From: Desulfurivibrio alkaliphilus AHT 2
GTDB taxonomy: Bacteria > Desulfobacterota > Desulfobulbia > Desulfobulbales > Desulfurivibrionaceae
NCBI RefSeq assembly: GCF_000092205.1
Contig: NC_014216.1
Coordinates: 2,795,742 to 2,859,741, forward strand
Direction: 5' to 3'
Length of the DNA: 64,000 nt
Below are positions 52,636 through 62,517 of this stretch, in pieces. A program made the position numbers and the translations under genes. Position 1 is the stretch's first letter. Each line of letters starts with the position of its first letter. The notes beneath the pieces were generated by a model. It did no database searches. It was not told the origin of the DNA and saw nothing but the letters and a program-made list of their open reading frames with translations.

Positions 52636-52890
52636 TTAATGCCGGTCCACCACAATCTGATAATAGGTGTCGACCTTCTCCACCTCCACCCGGTAACCCA
52701 TCTTGCGAGCCGACTCCGTTACCGTGACGGTGGCGTTACGGTGGTCTGTGCGGATCAGCAGCCGGGTTTGGCCGTCGCTGATTTCCTGCCGCCGCTGATT
52801 GATTTCTTTCAGTACCACCAGCAGGCAGGCCGGGCAGACCTGTCCCAGGATATCTAGTTCTATGGTTTCAGGGGTTGCAGCAGCAGACAT
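52636..52890 (-). CDS. TusA-like protein with CPAC motif
   Basis: An 84-residue TusA-fold protein. The usual DxxGxxCPxP reads LDILGQVCPACLLVVLKEIN: the second proline is replaced by a cysteine, giving a CxxC pair instead of a single sulfur-carrier cysteine. The rest (TRLLIRTDHRNATVTVTESARKMGYRVE) keeps the TusA strand-helix order. It opens the operon with the kinase and regulator, so it may pass sulfur or redox state to the sensor. Confidence 0.8.
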   Translation of the reverse strand: MSAAATPETIELDILGQVCPACLLVVLKEINQRRQEISDGQTRLLIRTDHRNATVTVTESARKMGYRVEVEKVDTYYQIVVDRH

Positions 52891-52971
52891 TTGTTGATCA
52901 CCTGAGAATAATACGGGGCAGCAGCCCGCCGATCGGCAGGCCGTTCAGCAAAGCGGCATCTCTTGTTGGTG

Positions 52972-52984
52972 TTACACTGTGTAA
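52972..52984. promoter_or_regulatory. perfect palindrome upstream of the TusA-like/kinase operon
   Basis: TTACACTGTGTAA is a perfect 13-base inverted repeat, 82 bases before the TusA-like ATG and next to an AT-rich TAATATAAT stretch. It is a plausible operator. Confidence 0.4.
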
Positions 52985-53048
52985 TATAATGCTTTACCTT
53001 TGAAAAGCAAATCGGATTTCTCGGCCCGGTTTGCGTTGGTAACAAGCC

Positions 53049-53080
53049 AAAAAAAAAGCCCGCCGAAGCGGGCTTTTTTT
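53049..53080. terminator. bidirectional rho-independent terminator
   Basis: GCCCGC-CGAA-GCGGGC flanked by a run of nine A on the left and seven T on the right. In the plus direction T follows the stem and in the minus direction the A run gives T as well. It separates the selenoprotein gene end from the TusA-like/kinase operon upstream region. Confidence 0.75.
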
Positions 53081-53101
53081 ATCTAACCGCAAGTGCGGTG
53101 T

Positions 53102-54304
53102 TTAGCGGATATCAAACTTACCATCGGCGGAGATGCTGATGGTGGCGTTGAGAAACTGGACGCCTTTGGGGTTTGCGTAATTGCCCCGGGTGGCCAGGGC
53201 GTGGTAGACGCCTTCAGCCCGGATGCCGGTGACGCAGTGAATGACGATCTGCTTGTCGGTGGGCACCTTGCTTACCAGTTGCTCGTAGTTGGCGTGGAAC
53301 TTGTCGTCGGGCAGGTTGATGGCGCCGGGCAGATGGCCGGCTGCGTACTCGTCGGCGCTGCGCACGTCGAGAATCACAATTTCACCGCCTTTTTCCGCCA
53401 TCATTTTATTAAATTCGGCGGCGTTGATGCTGCGCGGCAGCGTGCCGGGGGCAACTTTGGGCAGTTCCTTGGGCTCCAGGGCCACCACGCCGCTGGGCTC
53501 ATTGCCCCACAACGGCAGGCCTGCTTCTTTCCAGGCCGGCTCGCCGGCTAAATATACGAAGAGATCGCGATAACCCAACTGGGCCGCCCGCCGGGCGGCT
53601 CGATCACTGTGGGGTCAGCCATAACCTCCGCAATAGAAGATCAGCCGGGTGTTAAGATCCCGGGGCAGCAGGCTCTTTTTCAGGTCCCATTGGTTGATGG
53701 GAATGGACAAGGAGCCGGGAATGAAAGACTGGCGATGGACATTGGTGGGGCGGGTGTCGACGAGGATAAAGTTGGCATCCTCGGCCGTCATCAGATGGTA
53801 AATGTAGGGAGTTTCCGAGATCAGGTAGTTGCCGGCGGCCTTCCAGCCGGGGTCACCTTCGTAGTAGACCTTAATGTTGGTCAATCCGTGCTCCATGGCG
53901 ATTTTGGCCGCTTGGGTGCTCAGCGGGCAATGCAGGCCGCCGCAGTAAAAAATAATCTGGCGGTCGCGGGGGAGCTTGTCGATGTTGGCGGCTACTTCGC
54001 CGGGGGTCATGTGGATGGCACCGGGGATGTGGCCTTCCTGGTAGCGGCCTTTGGGGCGGGTGTCCACCATCAGGAACTGGTCATTGGTGTCCAGAGTGGC
54101 TTTGACCAGCGCCCGGTCACCGTAGACTTTGTCAAAAAGGTCCATTACTTCGGCGGTGGTAATCCGCAGCTGCGGATCCTGCTCCACGTGTCGGGGGCCG
54201 GTGTCGGGCGTTGCCGTTTTGCCGGCCATGCCGCAGGCGGTAAGCAGAAAAGCCGCCAGGAGTACCACCCCCAGCTGGGCGACTTTGTTCCTCAATCTTT
54301 GCAT
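53102..54304 (-). CDS. selenocysteine-containing three-domain rhodanese lipoprotein (in-frame UGA)
   Basis: Two adjacent open stretches (54304-53618 and 53614-53102) form one 400-codon gene joined by a single in-frame TGA at 53617-53615. Signal peptide with lipobox LLTAC (Cys 24). Domain 1 ends [18 protein letters not shown] (Cys 121, Cys 126); domain 2 has FYCGGYG-U-PHSDRAA with the UGA at codon 230 exactly where domain 1 has its second cysteine; similarity runs straight through the UGA ([14 protein letters not shown] versus [14 protein letters not shown]). Domain 3 has the classical loop [10 protein letters not shown] (Cys 357). A SECIS-like hairpin follows the UGA. Likely a periplasmic sulfur/selenium transferase. 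GGAGGAGG precedes the ATG. Confidence 0.85.
53583..53599 (-). promoter_or_regulatory. bacterial SECIS-like hairpin
   Basis: On the minus strand GCCGCCC-GGC-GGGCGGC forms a perfect 7-base stem with a GGC loop, starting 15 bases after the UGA. Spacing and a loop opening with G fit what is known of bacterial SECIS elements, which lie inside the coding region just after the UGA. Confidence 0.6.
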
Positions 54305-54424
54305 CTTGTTACCTCCTCCTTGTCCTTTACATTGGTGGTTTAGGAAGCAAAGCACCGCGGTCTGCGGGGCCGCCCCGGTTGTGCCCGAAGGCTATCTGCC
54401 CTCAGGTGACACCTTGTATTCTTA

Positions 54425-54440
54425 AAAAGAACGTTCTTTT
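54425..54440. promoter_or_regulatory. 16-base perfect palindrome in the selenoprotein leader
   Basis: AAAAGAACGTTCTTTT is a perfect inverted repeat 121 bases before the ATG and downstream of the proposed promoter; a possible repressor site or short hairpin. Confidence 0.4.
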
Positions 54441-54511
54441 CCCTAGATGTTGGAAAAAATGTGAAAAAAACCGCTAAAAAAATCGTTAAGGTTCTATTAC
54501 CAGTGGTTCCG

Positions 54512-54540
54512 AAAATAGAAAGAAACGGGCGGGATGTCAA
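54512..54540 (-). promoter_or_regulatory. promoter of the selenoprotein gene
   Basis: On the minus strand TTGACA (54540-54535), 17-base spacer, TATTTT (54517-54512), giving a leader of about 200 bases before ATG 54304. Confidence 0.5.
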
Positions 54541-54544
54541 TTAA

Positions 54545-54568
54545 AAAAATCCATACCTCTTTAGGTAT
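54545..54568 (-). terminator. weak terminator after ligA
   Basis: ATACCT/AGGTAT with a 4-base loop followed on the minus strand by GGA and seven T. It lies 110 bases after the ligase stop; the bases between contain no gene. Confidence 0.45.
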
Positions 54569-54677
54569 CGATGTTGCAACACATTGTGGTGGTGGCTTGC
54601 CGGGGCGGCGGCAATAAAAGGGGCCACGGTCCCGGTGGTTGTGGTGGGTGAGGCAAATGCCGGGGCGATGGCAAGCC

Positions 54678-56908
<2,231 letters not shown>

Positions 56909-56922
56909 GATGTTTCCTCCTT

Positions 56923-57032
56923 GATAAACGTCCAGCAGCACCGCATCTTGGGGCGATCGGCCCGGCTTGCGTACCTGGGGTACGCGGCGCCGGTCCGCTT
57001 GCCCCAACCTGCGGCACTGCTGAACGTTTATC
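56923..57032. repeat. palindromic element family A, copy 3
   Basis: A 110-base hairpin in the spacer between divergent genes, ending two bases before the tautomerase ribosome site. Outer arms start GATAAACGTCCAGCAGC and end GCTGAACGTTTATC; inner pairs TTGGGGC/GCCCCAA (changed on both sides relative to copies 1 and 2), CGGCCCGGC/GCCGGTCCG (one mismatch) and GCGTAC/GTACGC. The paired changes support conservation of structure. Confidence 0.85.
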
Positions 57033-57140
57033 TCTCTGTTTATGTGCTATGGCGACCAATTTAATCTAATAGGCTTGCAATTCAAGGGTCGGGTTTTATT
57101 ATAGCCAAACTGGTGGAAACCTCAACGAGAAGGAAGCGGC

Positions 57141-57893
57141 ATGCCATTGATCATGATCAGCAATGACGACGGGGTTAACGCCCCCGGCCTGCGGGCCCTG
57201 GCCGATGCCATGGGTTCCCTGGGGCGGGTGGTGGTGGTGGCGCCGGAGGTGGACAACTCGGCGGTCAGCCATTCGCTGACCATGCGCCGGCCGCTGCACA
57301 TCCGGCAGTTGGCGGCCGGCATCTTCGCCGTCGACGGCACCCCCGCCGATTGCGTGATGATCGGGGTCAACAAACTGCTGGATTCCCGGCCCGACCTGGT
57401 GGTCTCCGGGATCAACCCCGGCGCCAACCTGGGCGATGACATCAATTATTCCGGCACCGTCTCCGCCGCCCGCGAGGGGACCATGATGGGCATTCCCTCC
57501 CTGGCGGTCTCTTTGGCGGCGGCCGACGGTGAAGGTTGTCTTTTTGCCGTGGCGGCGGCCCGGGCCCGGGAAGTGGCGGCGGAAATTTTAGAGCGGGGTT
57601 TGCCGCCGGACACCCTCTTCAATCTCAACGTACCCAACCGGCCGGCGGCTGAAATCAAAGGCCGGCGCTACACCCGCCAGGGCCGCCGGCACTATGAAAA
57701 CGCCATCCAGGAAACCTTCGACCCCTGGGGCCGCCGCCACTTCTGGATCGGCGGCGGCACCCCCCGCTGGAGCAAGGCGTCGGAAACCGACGTGCAGGCG
57801 GTGGCCTCCGGTTACGTCTCCATCACCCCCATCCACCTGGACATGACCAACCACCGGGCGCTGGAAGTTCTGCAAGGCACCAATGAACCCTAA
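57141..57893 (+). CDS. surE: 5'/3'-nucleotidase SurE
   Basis: A 250-residue SurE. ISNDDGVNAPGLRALADAM holds the metal-binding Asp-Asp, APEVDNSAVSHSLTMRRPL the conserved serine/arginine loop, and VVSGINPGANLGDDINYSGTVSAAREG the Asn-containing catalytic region. SurE removes phosphate from nucleoside monophosphates and is a survival protein. GAAGGAAG precedes the ATG. Its end overlaps birA. Confidence 0.93.
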   Translation: MPLIMISNDDGVNAPGLRALADAMGSLGRVVVVAPEVDNSAVSHSLTMRRPLHIRQLAAGIFAVDGTPADCVMIGVNKLLDSRPDLVVSGINPGANLGDDINYSGTVSAAREGTMMGIPSLAVSLAAADGEGCLFAVAAARAREVAAEILERGLPPDTLFNLNVPNRPAAEIKGRRYTRQGRRHYENAIQETFDPWGRRHFWIGGGTPRWSKASETDVQAVASGYVSITPIHLDMTNHRALEVLQGTNEP

Positions 57894-58704
57894 GCCGATG
57901 AACGATGTGCTGGAAGAGCCTGGCTGGCGGGCGTTGGCGATGGGTAAGGAATTGGCCGGCCGGCCGCTGATTTTTTTGGCCGCCACCGACTCCACCAACC
58001 GGGTGGCCCTGGAAATGGCCGAGCAGGGCGGGGGGCCGGCGGTGGTGGTGGCGGAAAGCCAGAGCGGCGGCCGCGGGCGCCTGCAGCGGCAGTGGCATTC
58101 ACCGCCGGAGGCGGGGATTTACGCCTCTTTTCTTTATTGGCCGCGGCTGGAGCCGCAGGATCTGGCCAAGCTTACCCTGGCCGCCGGGCTGGCGCTTGCC
58201 CGGGCGCTGGAAAAGAATACCGGCCTGCATCCAGGCTTGAAATGGCCCAACGACCTGCTGCTGGCAGGTAAAAAATGCGGCGGCATTCTCTGCGAATGCC
58301 GTTTGGTGGCGGGTACCGGCAAGCCGGCGGTGGTGATTGGTATCGGTCTTAACGTCAACACCCCAAGCCGGGATATTCCCCCGGAGTTGCAGCACAAGGC
58401 CACTTCCCTGCGCCTGGCAAGCGGCCGCACCTGGGACCGGGGAGTGTTGCTGGCCGCCCTTGGCCAAGAGCTGGATATAGTGGTGGCAACCATGGAACAG
58501 GGCGGGTTTGCGGAAATCCTGGCCTCCTGGCGGAAGCGCGACGCCCTGCTGGGCCATGAACTGGACTGGCTGACCCCAAACGGCCAGGTGGTGCGCGGCA
58601 TCTCGCTGGGCCCCGACCAGCATGGTATCCTCCAGATTCGCGACCACCAGGGCTGTACCCACGAAGTCATCTCCGGCGATATTACGGCCAACCTCGGTTC
58701 ATGA
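57883..58704 (+). CDS. birA: biotin--[acetyl-CoA-carboxylase] ligase, no DNA-binding domain
   Basis: A 273-residue enzyme. FLAATDSTNRVALEMAEQG, AESQSGGRGRLQRQWHSPP (biotinyl-AMP loop) and GLKWPNDLLLAGKKCGGIL are the catalytic core; the C-terminal VVRGISLGPDQHGILQI is the SH3-like domain. It lacks the N-terminal winged helix, so it attaches biotin but does not regulate. The ATG overlaps the surE end by 11 bases; the second ATG five codons later is an alternative. Confidence 0.92.
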   Translation: MNPKPMNDVLEEPGWRALAMGKELAGRPLIFLAATDSTNRVALEMAEQGGGPAVVVAESQSGGRGRLQRQWHSPPEAGIYASFLYWPRLEPQDLAKLTLAAGLALARALEKNTGLHPGLKWPNDLLLAGKKCGGILCECRLVAGTGKPAVVIGIGLNVNTPSRDIPPELQHKATSLRLASGRTWDRGVLLAALGQELDIVVATMEQGGFAEILASWRKRDALLGHELDWLTPNGQVVRGISLGPDQHGILQIRDHQGCTHEVISGDITANLGS

Positions 58705-58714
58705 TCTGTCAATG

Positions 58715-58741
58715 CCTTCTCTGGCGGGTTGGCAGAGAAGG
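58715..58741 (+). terminator. hairpin after birA
   Basis: CCTTCTCT and AGAGAAGG form a perfect 8-base stem over an 11-base loop, 11 bases after the birA stop. No T run follows. Confidence 0.4.
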
Positions 58742-58772
58742 TACGCCTAGCGCCGGGAGTGGGTGTTTTTCG

Positions 58773-58801
58773 TTGACATGGCCAAAGGCAGCCGCTATTG
58801 C
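58773..58801 (+). promoter_or_regulatory. promoter of the phosphotransferase gene
   Basis: TTGACA 58773-58778, 17-base spacer, TATTGC 58796-58801, about 95 bases before ATG 58897. Confidence 0.5.
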
Positions 58802-58896
58802 TGAAAAGCCATTGCAAAGGCTGATCGTTACAATTCAGGTACGGGCTGTATAGCGAATGAAAAATCTTGTCACCGGCAGCAACCAAGGGTTGGATA

Positions 58897-59979
58897 ATGG
58901 TCTGGAGTAAAGGTGTCCGCGCGCTGAAAGAGGCCATACAGGGACATCGTGCAGTGGGCCGAGCGGTGCATCGCTGTGAGTCGCTGTTGGTGAGTGGAGA
59001 GTACATCATCGGCTGGAACGCGGCTTGGCTGCGAGCCGAAGAGGGTATTCTGCGGGCAGGCCTCCCGGTCCAACAGGCCTTTCTTCGTCATCATGCGGCT
59101 TCCACTCAGTTGCAGCGCTGCGTTGAATGGTTTCCGCCATGGCGTATTAGCTGCCGGAAACCGCGGTCACTGGTTGGCAAACCCGCCAATATCCTGCTGT
59201 ATCGCGGTGACTGTTGCCTCCTGCTGGAGAGGGACGGGCTGCATGTTCGGCGGGTTTGTGAAGATCTGCAATTACTGGAGCGACTCACGGAAATATCCCG
59301 GACCCTTGGGCGATATTTGACCGTTCCCGCCATTGAACTGCTGGAGACTGGCATCCCGGGGTTGCACTGTACCCGGGAGTCAGTGATGGATGGCACTCCT
59401 TTCAAGCAGATGCCCCTCCATGCCTTGGAGGCCGGATACACCGAATTTCTGGAGCAGTGTTGCCGGCAGGCGTCCGGGGCCGGTGAGCCATATGCCGCAC
59501 CAGAGGTCATTGCGGAAGTGATTGACCAGTGGCCCCTGCCCGACTGGCTGCAAAGCGCTATGGGCCAAGGGCGACCGGCTCTGATCGATATGCTGTCTGC
59601 GGCGCCGGCTGTCCTTGCCCACGGTGATGCCCACCCCAATAATTTGATCCTGCTTCGCTCCGGGGCAACCGGCCTCATAGACCTTGAGCGGGCAGATCGG
59701 ATGCCCTTTTTCTTTGATGCCCTGTATATCCTGCGCTGCACCGATCCGGCCTGCAAACACCTCCGCGAGCGTTATCTGGCCGGCGCTTTCGACGGGCATC
59801 TGCAGCGGCTCTGGAAAGCAGCCGGCCAGACCTGGAATCCGGAGCACCGCCTGCTTTACCTGTTGGCCATCGGCATCGCCCACGGTTTGCGTGCATTGTA
59901 CCGCAATAAACCTGTCCCCCGTCGCGCACGGCGAGTACGGAATGTCACCCGAGCGCTGGAAGAATGTTTTCGCCGGTAG
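58897..59979 (+). CDS. APH-like phosphotransferase/kinase-fold protein
   Basis: A 360-residue protein. VLAHGDAHPNNLILL is the catalytic loop of aminoglycoside-phosphotransferase-fold kinases and GLIDLERADRMPFFFDA the metal-binding segment, with Glu in place of the common Asp-x-Asp second position. The N-terminal lobe is recognisable only loosely (NILLYRGDCCLLLERDG). Substrates in this fold range from sugars to lipopolysaccharide Kdo or heptose; the basic C-terminus KPVPRRARRVRNVTRALEE fits an envelope kinase. GC is a little below average. ATG 58897 has a weak ribosome site. Confidence 0.7.
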   Translation: MVWSKGVRALKEAIQGHRAVGRAVHRCESLLVSGEYIIGWNAAWLRAEEGILRAGLPVQQAFLRHHAASTQLQRCVEWFPPWRISCRKPRSLVGKPANILLYRGDCCLLLERDGLHVRRVCEDLQLLERLTEISRTLGRYLTVPAIELLETGIPGLHCTRESVMDGTPFKQMPLHALEAGYTEFLEQCCRQASGAGEPYAAPEVIAEVIDQWPLPDWLQSAMGQGRPALIDMLSAAPAVLAHGDAHPNNLILLRSGATGLIDLERADRMPFFFDALYILRCTDPACKHLRERYLAGAFDGHLQRLWKAAGQTWNPEHRLLYLLAIGIAHGLRALYRNKPVPRRARRVRNVTRALEECFRR

Positions 59980-60339
59980 TCAACTTGATAACATCGACCT
60001 TGCATTTCGGTATACCGGAGAAGCACGAGCATGGCTTCCATCAGCGTGTACCAGTCAGTGACTTCTTGGCAATAATACGCGGCTGCCATTTTTAATGGCT
60101 ACTTGAATGTGGTGAAAAGCATCAGTCATTGGCTTGTCAGATGCCGGTCGTGGCATAAAAATTCCCCTTAAAATCGTCTGGTTGTCGAAAACGATTGATT
60201 ATTCAAAGTTCCCATAAGACAAAGAGAAAGATGATTACAAGTAATAAGGCGCTGGCCCGAACCATGGCGGCCAATCTCTTTGTCGCCACTCCTTGGATCA
60301 ACCGTGGTCCGTAAATAATAGCCATATTCCAGGCAGGTG
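59980..60339. other. 360-base stretch without a supported gene
   Basis: AT-richer sequence with stops in all frames at short intervals and no ribosome site followed by a long frame. No TGT-N10-ACA NifA site was found. It probably holds remains of genes lost between the phosphotransferase and the permease. Confidence 0.4.
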
Positions 60340-60585
60340 GTTAACTGGCACAAGGCTTGCTCTGTGCCGGCCATGGTCGACGATTCCAACCCTCAGGCAC
60401 TGGCTTCATTCCTGAAGGAAAAGGAGGTGGCTATTTTCGTCGGCGGGGTCAAGGAGCGGCCCATCACCTACAAGCCTGGGGGGACCTTCTGCGATCACAA
60501 CCAAGAGCGCCAGGAACTCTCTGGTCAGCGCCACCACCTGCCTGCGGCAATCCCCTTAACTATGGATTTTGTTTATGACGCCTGA
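60340..60585 (+). pseudogene. relic of a nitrogenase-component-1-like gene
   Basis: The frame around NPQALASFLKEKEVAIFVGG followed by VKERPITYKPGGTFCDHNQE resembles the C-terminal third of NifD/NifE-type proteins, where a GGVKERPIAYK-like strand is followed by CDHNHER. It has no proper start, breaks off after about 55 similar residues and ends in unrelated sequence. With nifA encoded 2 kb away, it is likely a remnant of a nif-related gene. Confidence 0.5.
60346..60361 (+). promoter_or_regulatory. sigma-54 promoter-like sequence before the SLC13 permease
   Basis: TGGCACAAGGCTTGCT matches TGGCAC-N5-TTGCW at all consensus positions. It lies inside the relic frame, 214 bases before the permease ATG and 2 kb from an opposed NifA-type activator gene. 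Confidence 0.5.
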
Positions 60586-62434
60586 ACAACTGACCATCTT
60601 CGCCATCACCCTTTTCACCTTGGCGCTTTTTTTGTGGGGTCGCTGGCGTCATGACATGGTCGCCCTGGGGGCTTTGTTACTGGCGGTGCTGAGCGGTCTG
60701 GTGCCGGCTCATGCCGCCTTTGCCGGCTTTGGCCATCCGGCGGTCATCACTGTGGCCTGCGTTTTGATCCTCAGCAACGCCCTGCAGGCCACCGGCGCGG
60801 TAGAAGCTCTGACCCGGCGCCTGCTGCCTTCGGACGCCGGTCGTTTGGGGTCGCTGGCCGCCCTCACCGGCCTGGCCGCCTTGCTGTCGGGATTCATCAA
60901 CAATGTTGGTGCCCTGGCCATCCTGATGCCGGTAGCCATGCGGGTGGCCGCCCGCCAGAATCTGCCTGCCGGCCAGATCCTCATGCCTCTGGCCTTCGGC
61001 TCTATTCTCGGTGGAATGACCACGATGATCGGCACCCCGCCCAATTTGGTGGTCTCCGGCTTCAGAGCCGAAACCGGGGCCAGGGGTTTTGCCATGTTCG
61101 ACTTTACCCCGGTCGGCTTGGCGGTGGCGGTGGCCGGGTTGCTGTTCATTGTCCTGATCGGCTGGCGGCTGGTGCCCTATCGTCGGCAGACTGGCGATAA
61201 AAACTTTGAAACCAGTGCTTATGTCACCGAGGCACGTGTTCCTGAGGGTGCTTCCGTGATCGGGCAGAAGCTTCTTGAAATGGAGGCCGCACTGGTCAAG
61301 GCGGATGCGGAAGTCGTCGGCTTGATCCGTAACGAAGTGCACCTGGTTGCCCCCCACCCCTGGCGCCTGGTGCAGGCGGGTGATATTTTGTTGCTGCAGG
61401 CTGAGCCGGAATCGCTGACCAGCGCCCTTTCTTCGCTGGGTTTGCAAATGGAGGGGGCGGTGGAGGAGGACCCGGAGGAGCTGCAGGGCGAGGAAACAGC
61501 GGCCCTGCCCAAACAGTTTGCCGCCGAGGACGCGAGCTCCATGGAAAAAGATGGGCGTGAGCAGGATGGCCCGAAGGAGGAGGTGGAGTTGATGGAGTTG
61601 GTGGTCTTGCCGGATTCCCCTCTGCAGGGGCGATCCGCGACCGATATCCTTTTGCGCAGCCGCTATGGCATCAACTTGTTGGCCATCTCCCGCCAGGGTC
61701 AGCAGAACATCAAACGACTGCGCAATATGCAGTTTCGAACCGGCGACGTCTTGCTGATGCAGGGGGGGCAGGATGCTTTGCTGGAATTTGCCGTCAACTT
61801 CGGCTGTGTCCCCCTGGCAGAGCGGGAGTTGCACATCCCCGACCGCCGCAAGATCATGATTGCCAGTGGTATTATGGTGGCGGCGGTGAGCGGGGCGGCC
61901 CTCGGCCTTTTGCCGGCGGCGATCTCCTTTGCCGGTGCCGTGCTTGCGGCTTTGGTCACCGGCGTCATGTCGCCGCGCAAGGTTTACGAAGGGGTGGATT
62001 GGCCGGTGATTGTTCTGCTTGCCGCGCTGCTGCCGGTGGCTGGTGCCATGGAAAGTACCGGCGCCGCAGATCTGATTGCCACTTTCCTCCTCGATTTCAT
62101 TGCCCAGGGGAATGCCGTGATTGCCCTGGTGGTGATCTTGGTCGCCACCATGACCCTGTCGGACCTGATGAACAATGCCGCCACCGCGGCGGTGATGTGC
62201 CCGATTGCCATCGGGATCGCCGCCCAATTGGGGGCCAATCCCGACGGCTTTTTAATGGCGGTCGCGGTGGGTGCTTCCTGCGCCTTTCTCACCCCCATCG
62301 GACATCAGAACAACACGCTGATCCTGGGGCCCGGCGGCTTCCGGTTTGGCGATTACTGGCGCCTTGGTTTGCCCTTGGAGATTATCGTGATCGCGGTCAG
62401 CGTGCCGATGTTGCTGTGGGTCTGGCCACTATGA
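60575..62434 (+). CDS. SLC13/DASS-family permease with TrkA-C domains
   Basis: A 619-residue membrane protein. Two halves of membrane segments carry the paired signatures FINNVGALAILMPVA with GMTTMIGTPPNLVVSGFRAE and LMNNAATAAVMCPIAIGIA with GASCAFLTPIGHQNNTLILG. Between them lie two RCK/TrkA-C domains (EVVGLIRNEVHLVAPHPW; GINLLAISRQGQQNIKRL). This arrangement is that of sulfate- or anion-linked SLC13 permeases of bacteria. Sulfate, molybdate or dicarboxylates are possible substrates. The ATG has a weak ribosome site. Confidence 0.88.
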   Translation: MTPEQLTIFAITLFTLALFLWGRWRHDMVALGALLLAVLSGLVPAHAAFAGFGHPAVITVACVLILSNALQATGAVEALTRRLLPSDAGRLGSLAALTGLAALLSGFINNVGALAILMPVAMRVAARQNLPAGQILMPLAFGSILGGMTTMIGTPPNLVVSGFRAETGARGFAMFDFTPVGLAVAVAGLLFIVLIGWRLVPYRRQTGDKNFETSAYVTEARVPEGASVIGQKLLEMEAALVKADAEVVGLIRNEVHLVAPHPWRLVQAGDILLLQAEPESLTSALSSLGLQMEGAVEEDPEELQGEETAALPKQFAAEDASSMEKDGREQDGPKEEVELMELVVLPDSPLQGRSATDILLRSRYGINLLAISRQGQQNIKRLRNMQFRTGDVLLMQGGQDALLEFAVNFGCVPLAERELHIPDRRKIMIASGIMVAAVSGAALGLLPAAISFAGAVLAALVTGVMSPRKVYEGVDWPVIVLLAALLPVAGAMESTGAADLIATFLLDFIAQGNAVIALVVILVATMTLSDLMNNAATAAVMCPIAIGIAAQLGANPDGFLMAVAVGASCAFLTPIGHQNNTLILGPGGFRFGDYWRLGLPLEIIVIAVSVPMLLWVWPL

Positions 62435-62517
62435 TTTTCCATAAGCTGCCGGAAAAAGGGACCAAGAGTCACCCACCAGCGGTTGGAGGCCTACCGGGAA
62501 TTGCTGGCCGCCAACGC

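Noticed and set aside
60677-62227. Minus-strand frame of about 510 codons opposite the SLC13 permease
   Set aside because: The plus strand encodes a complete permease with paired signatures; the antisense frame is rich in Gln/His/Gly without domains.
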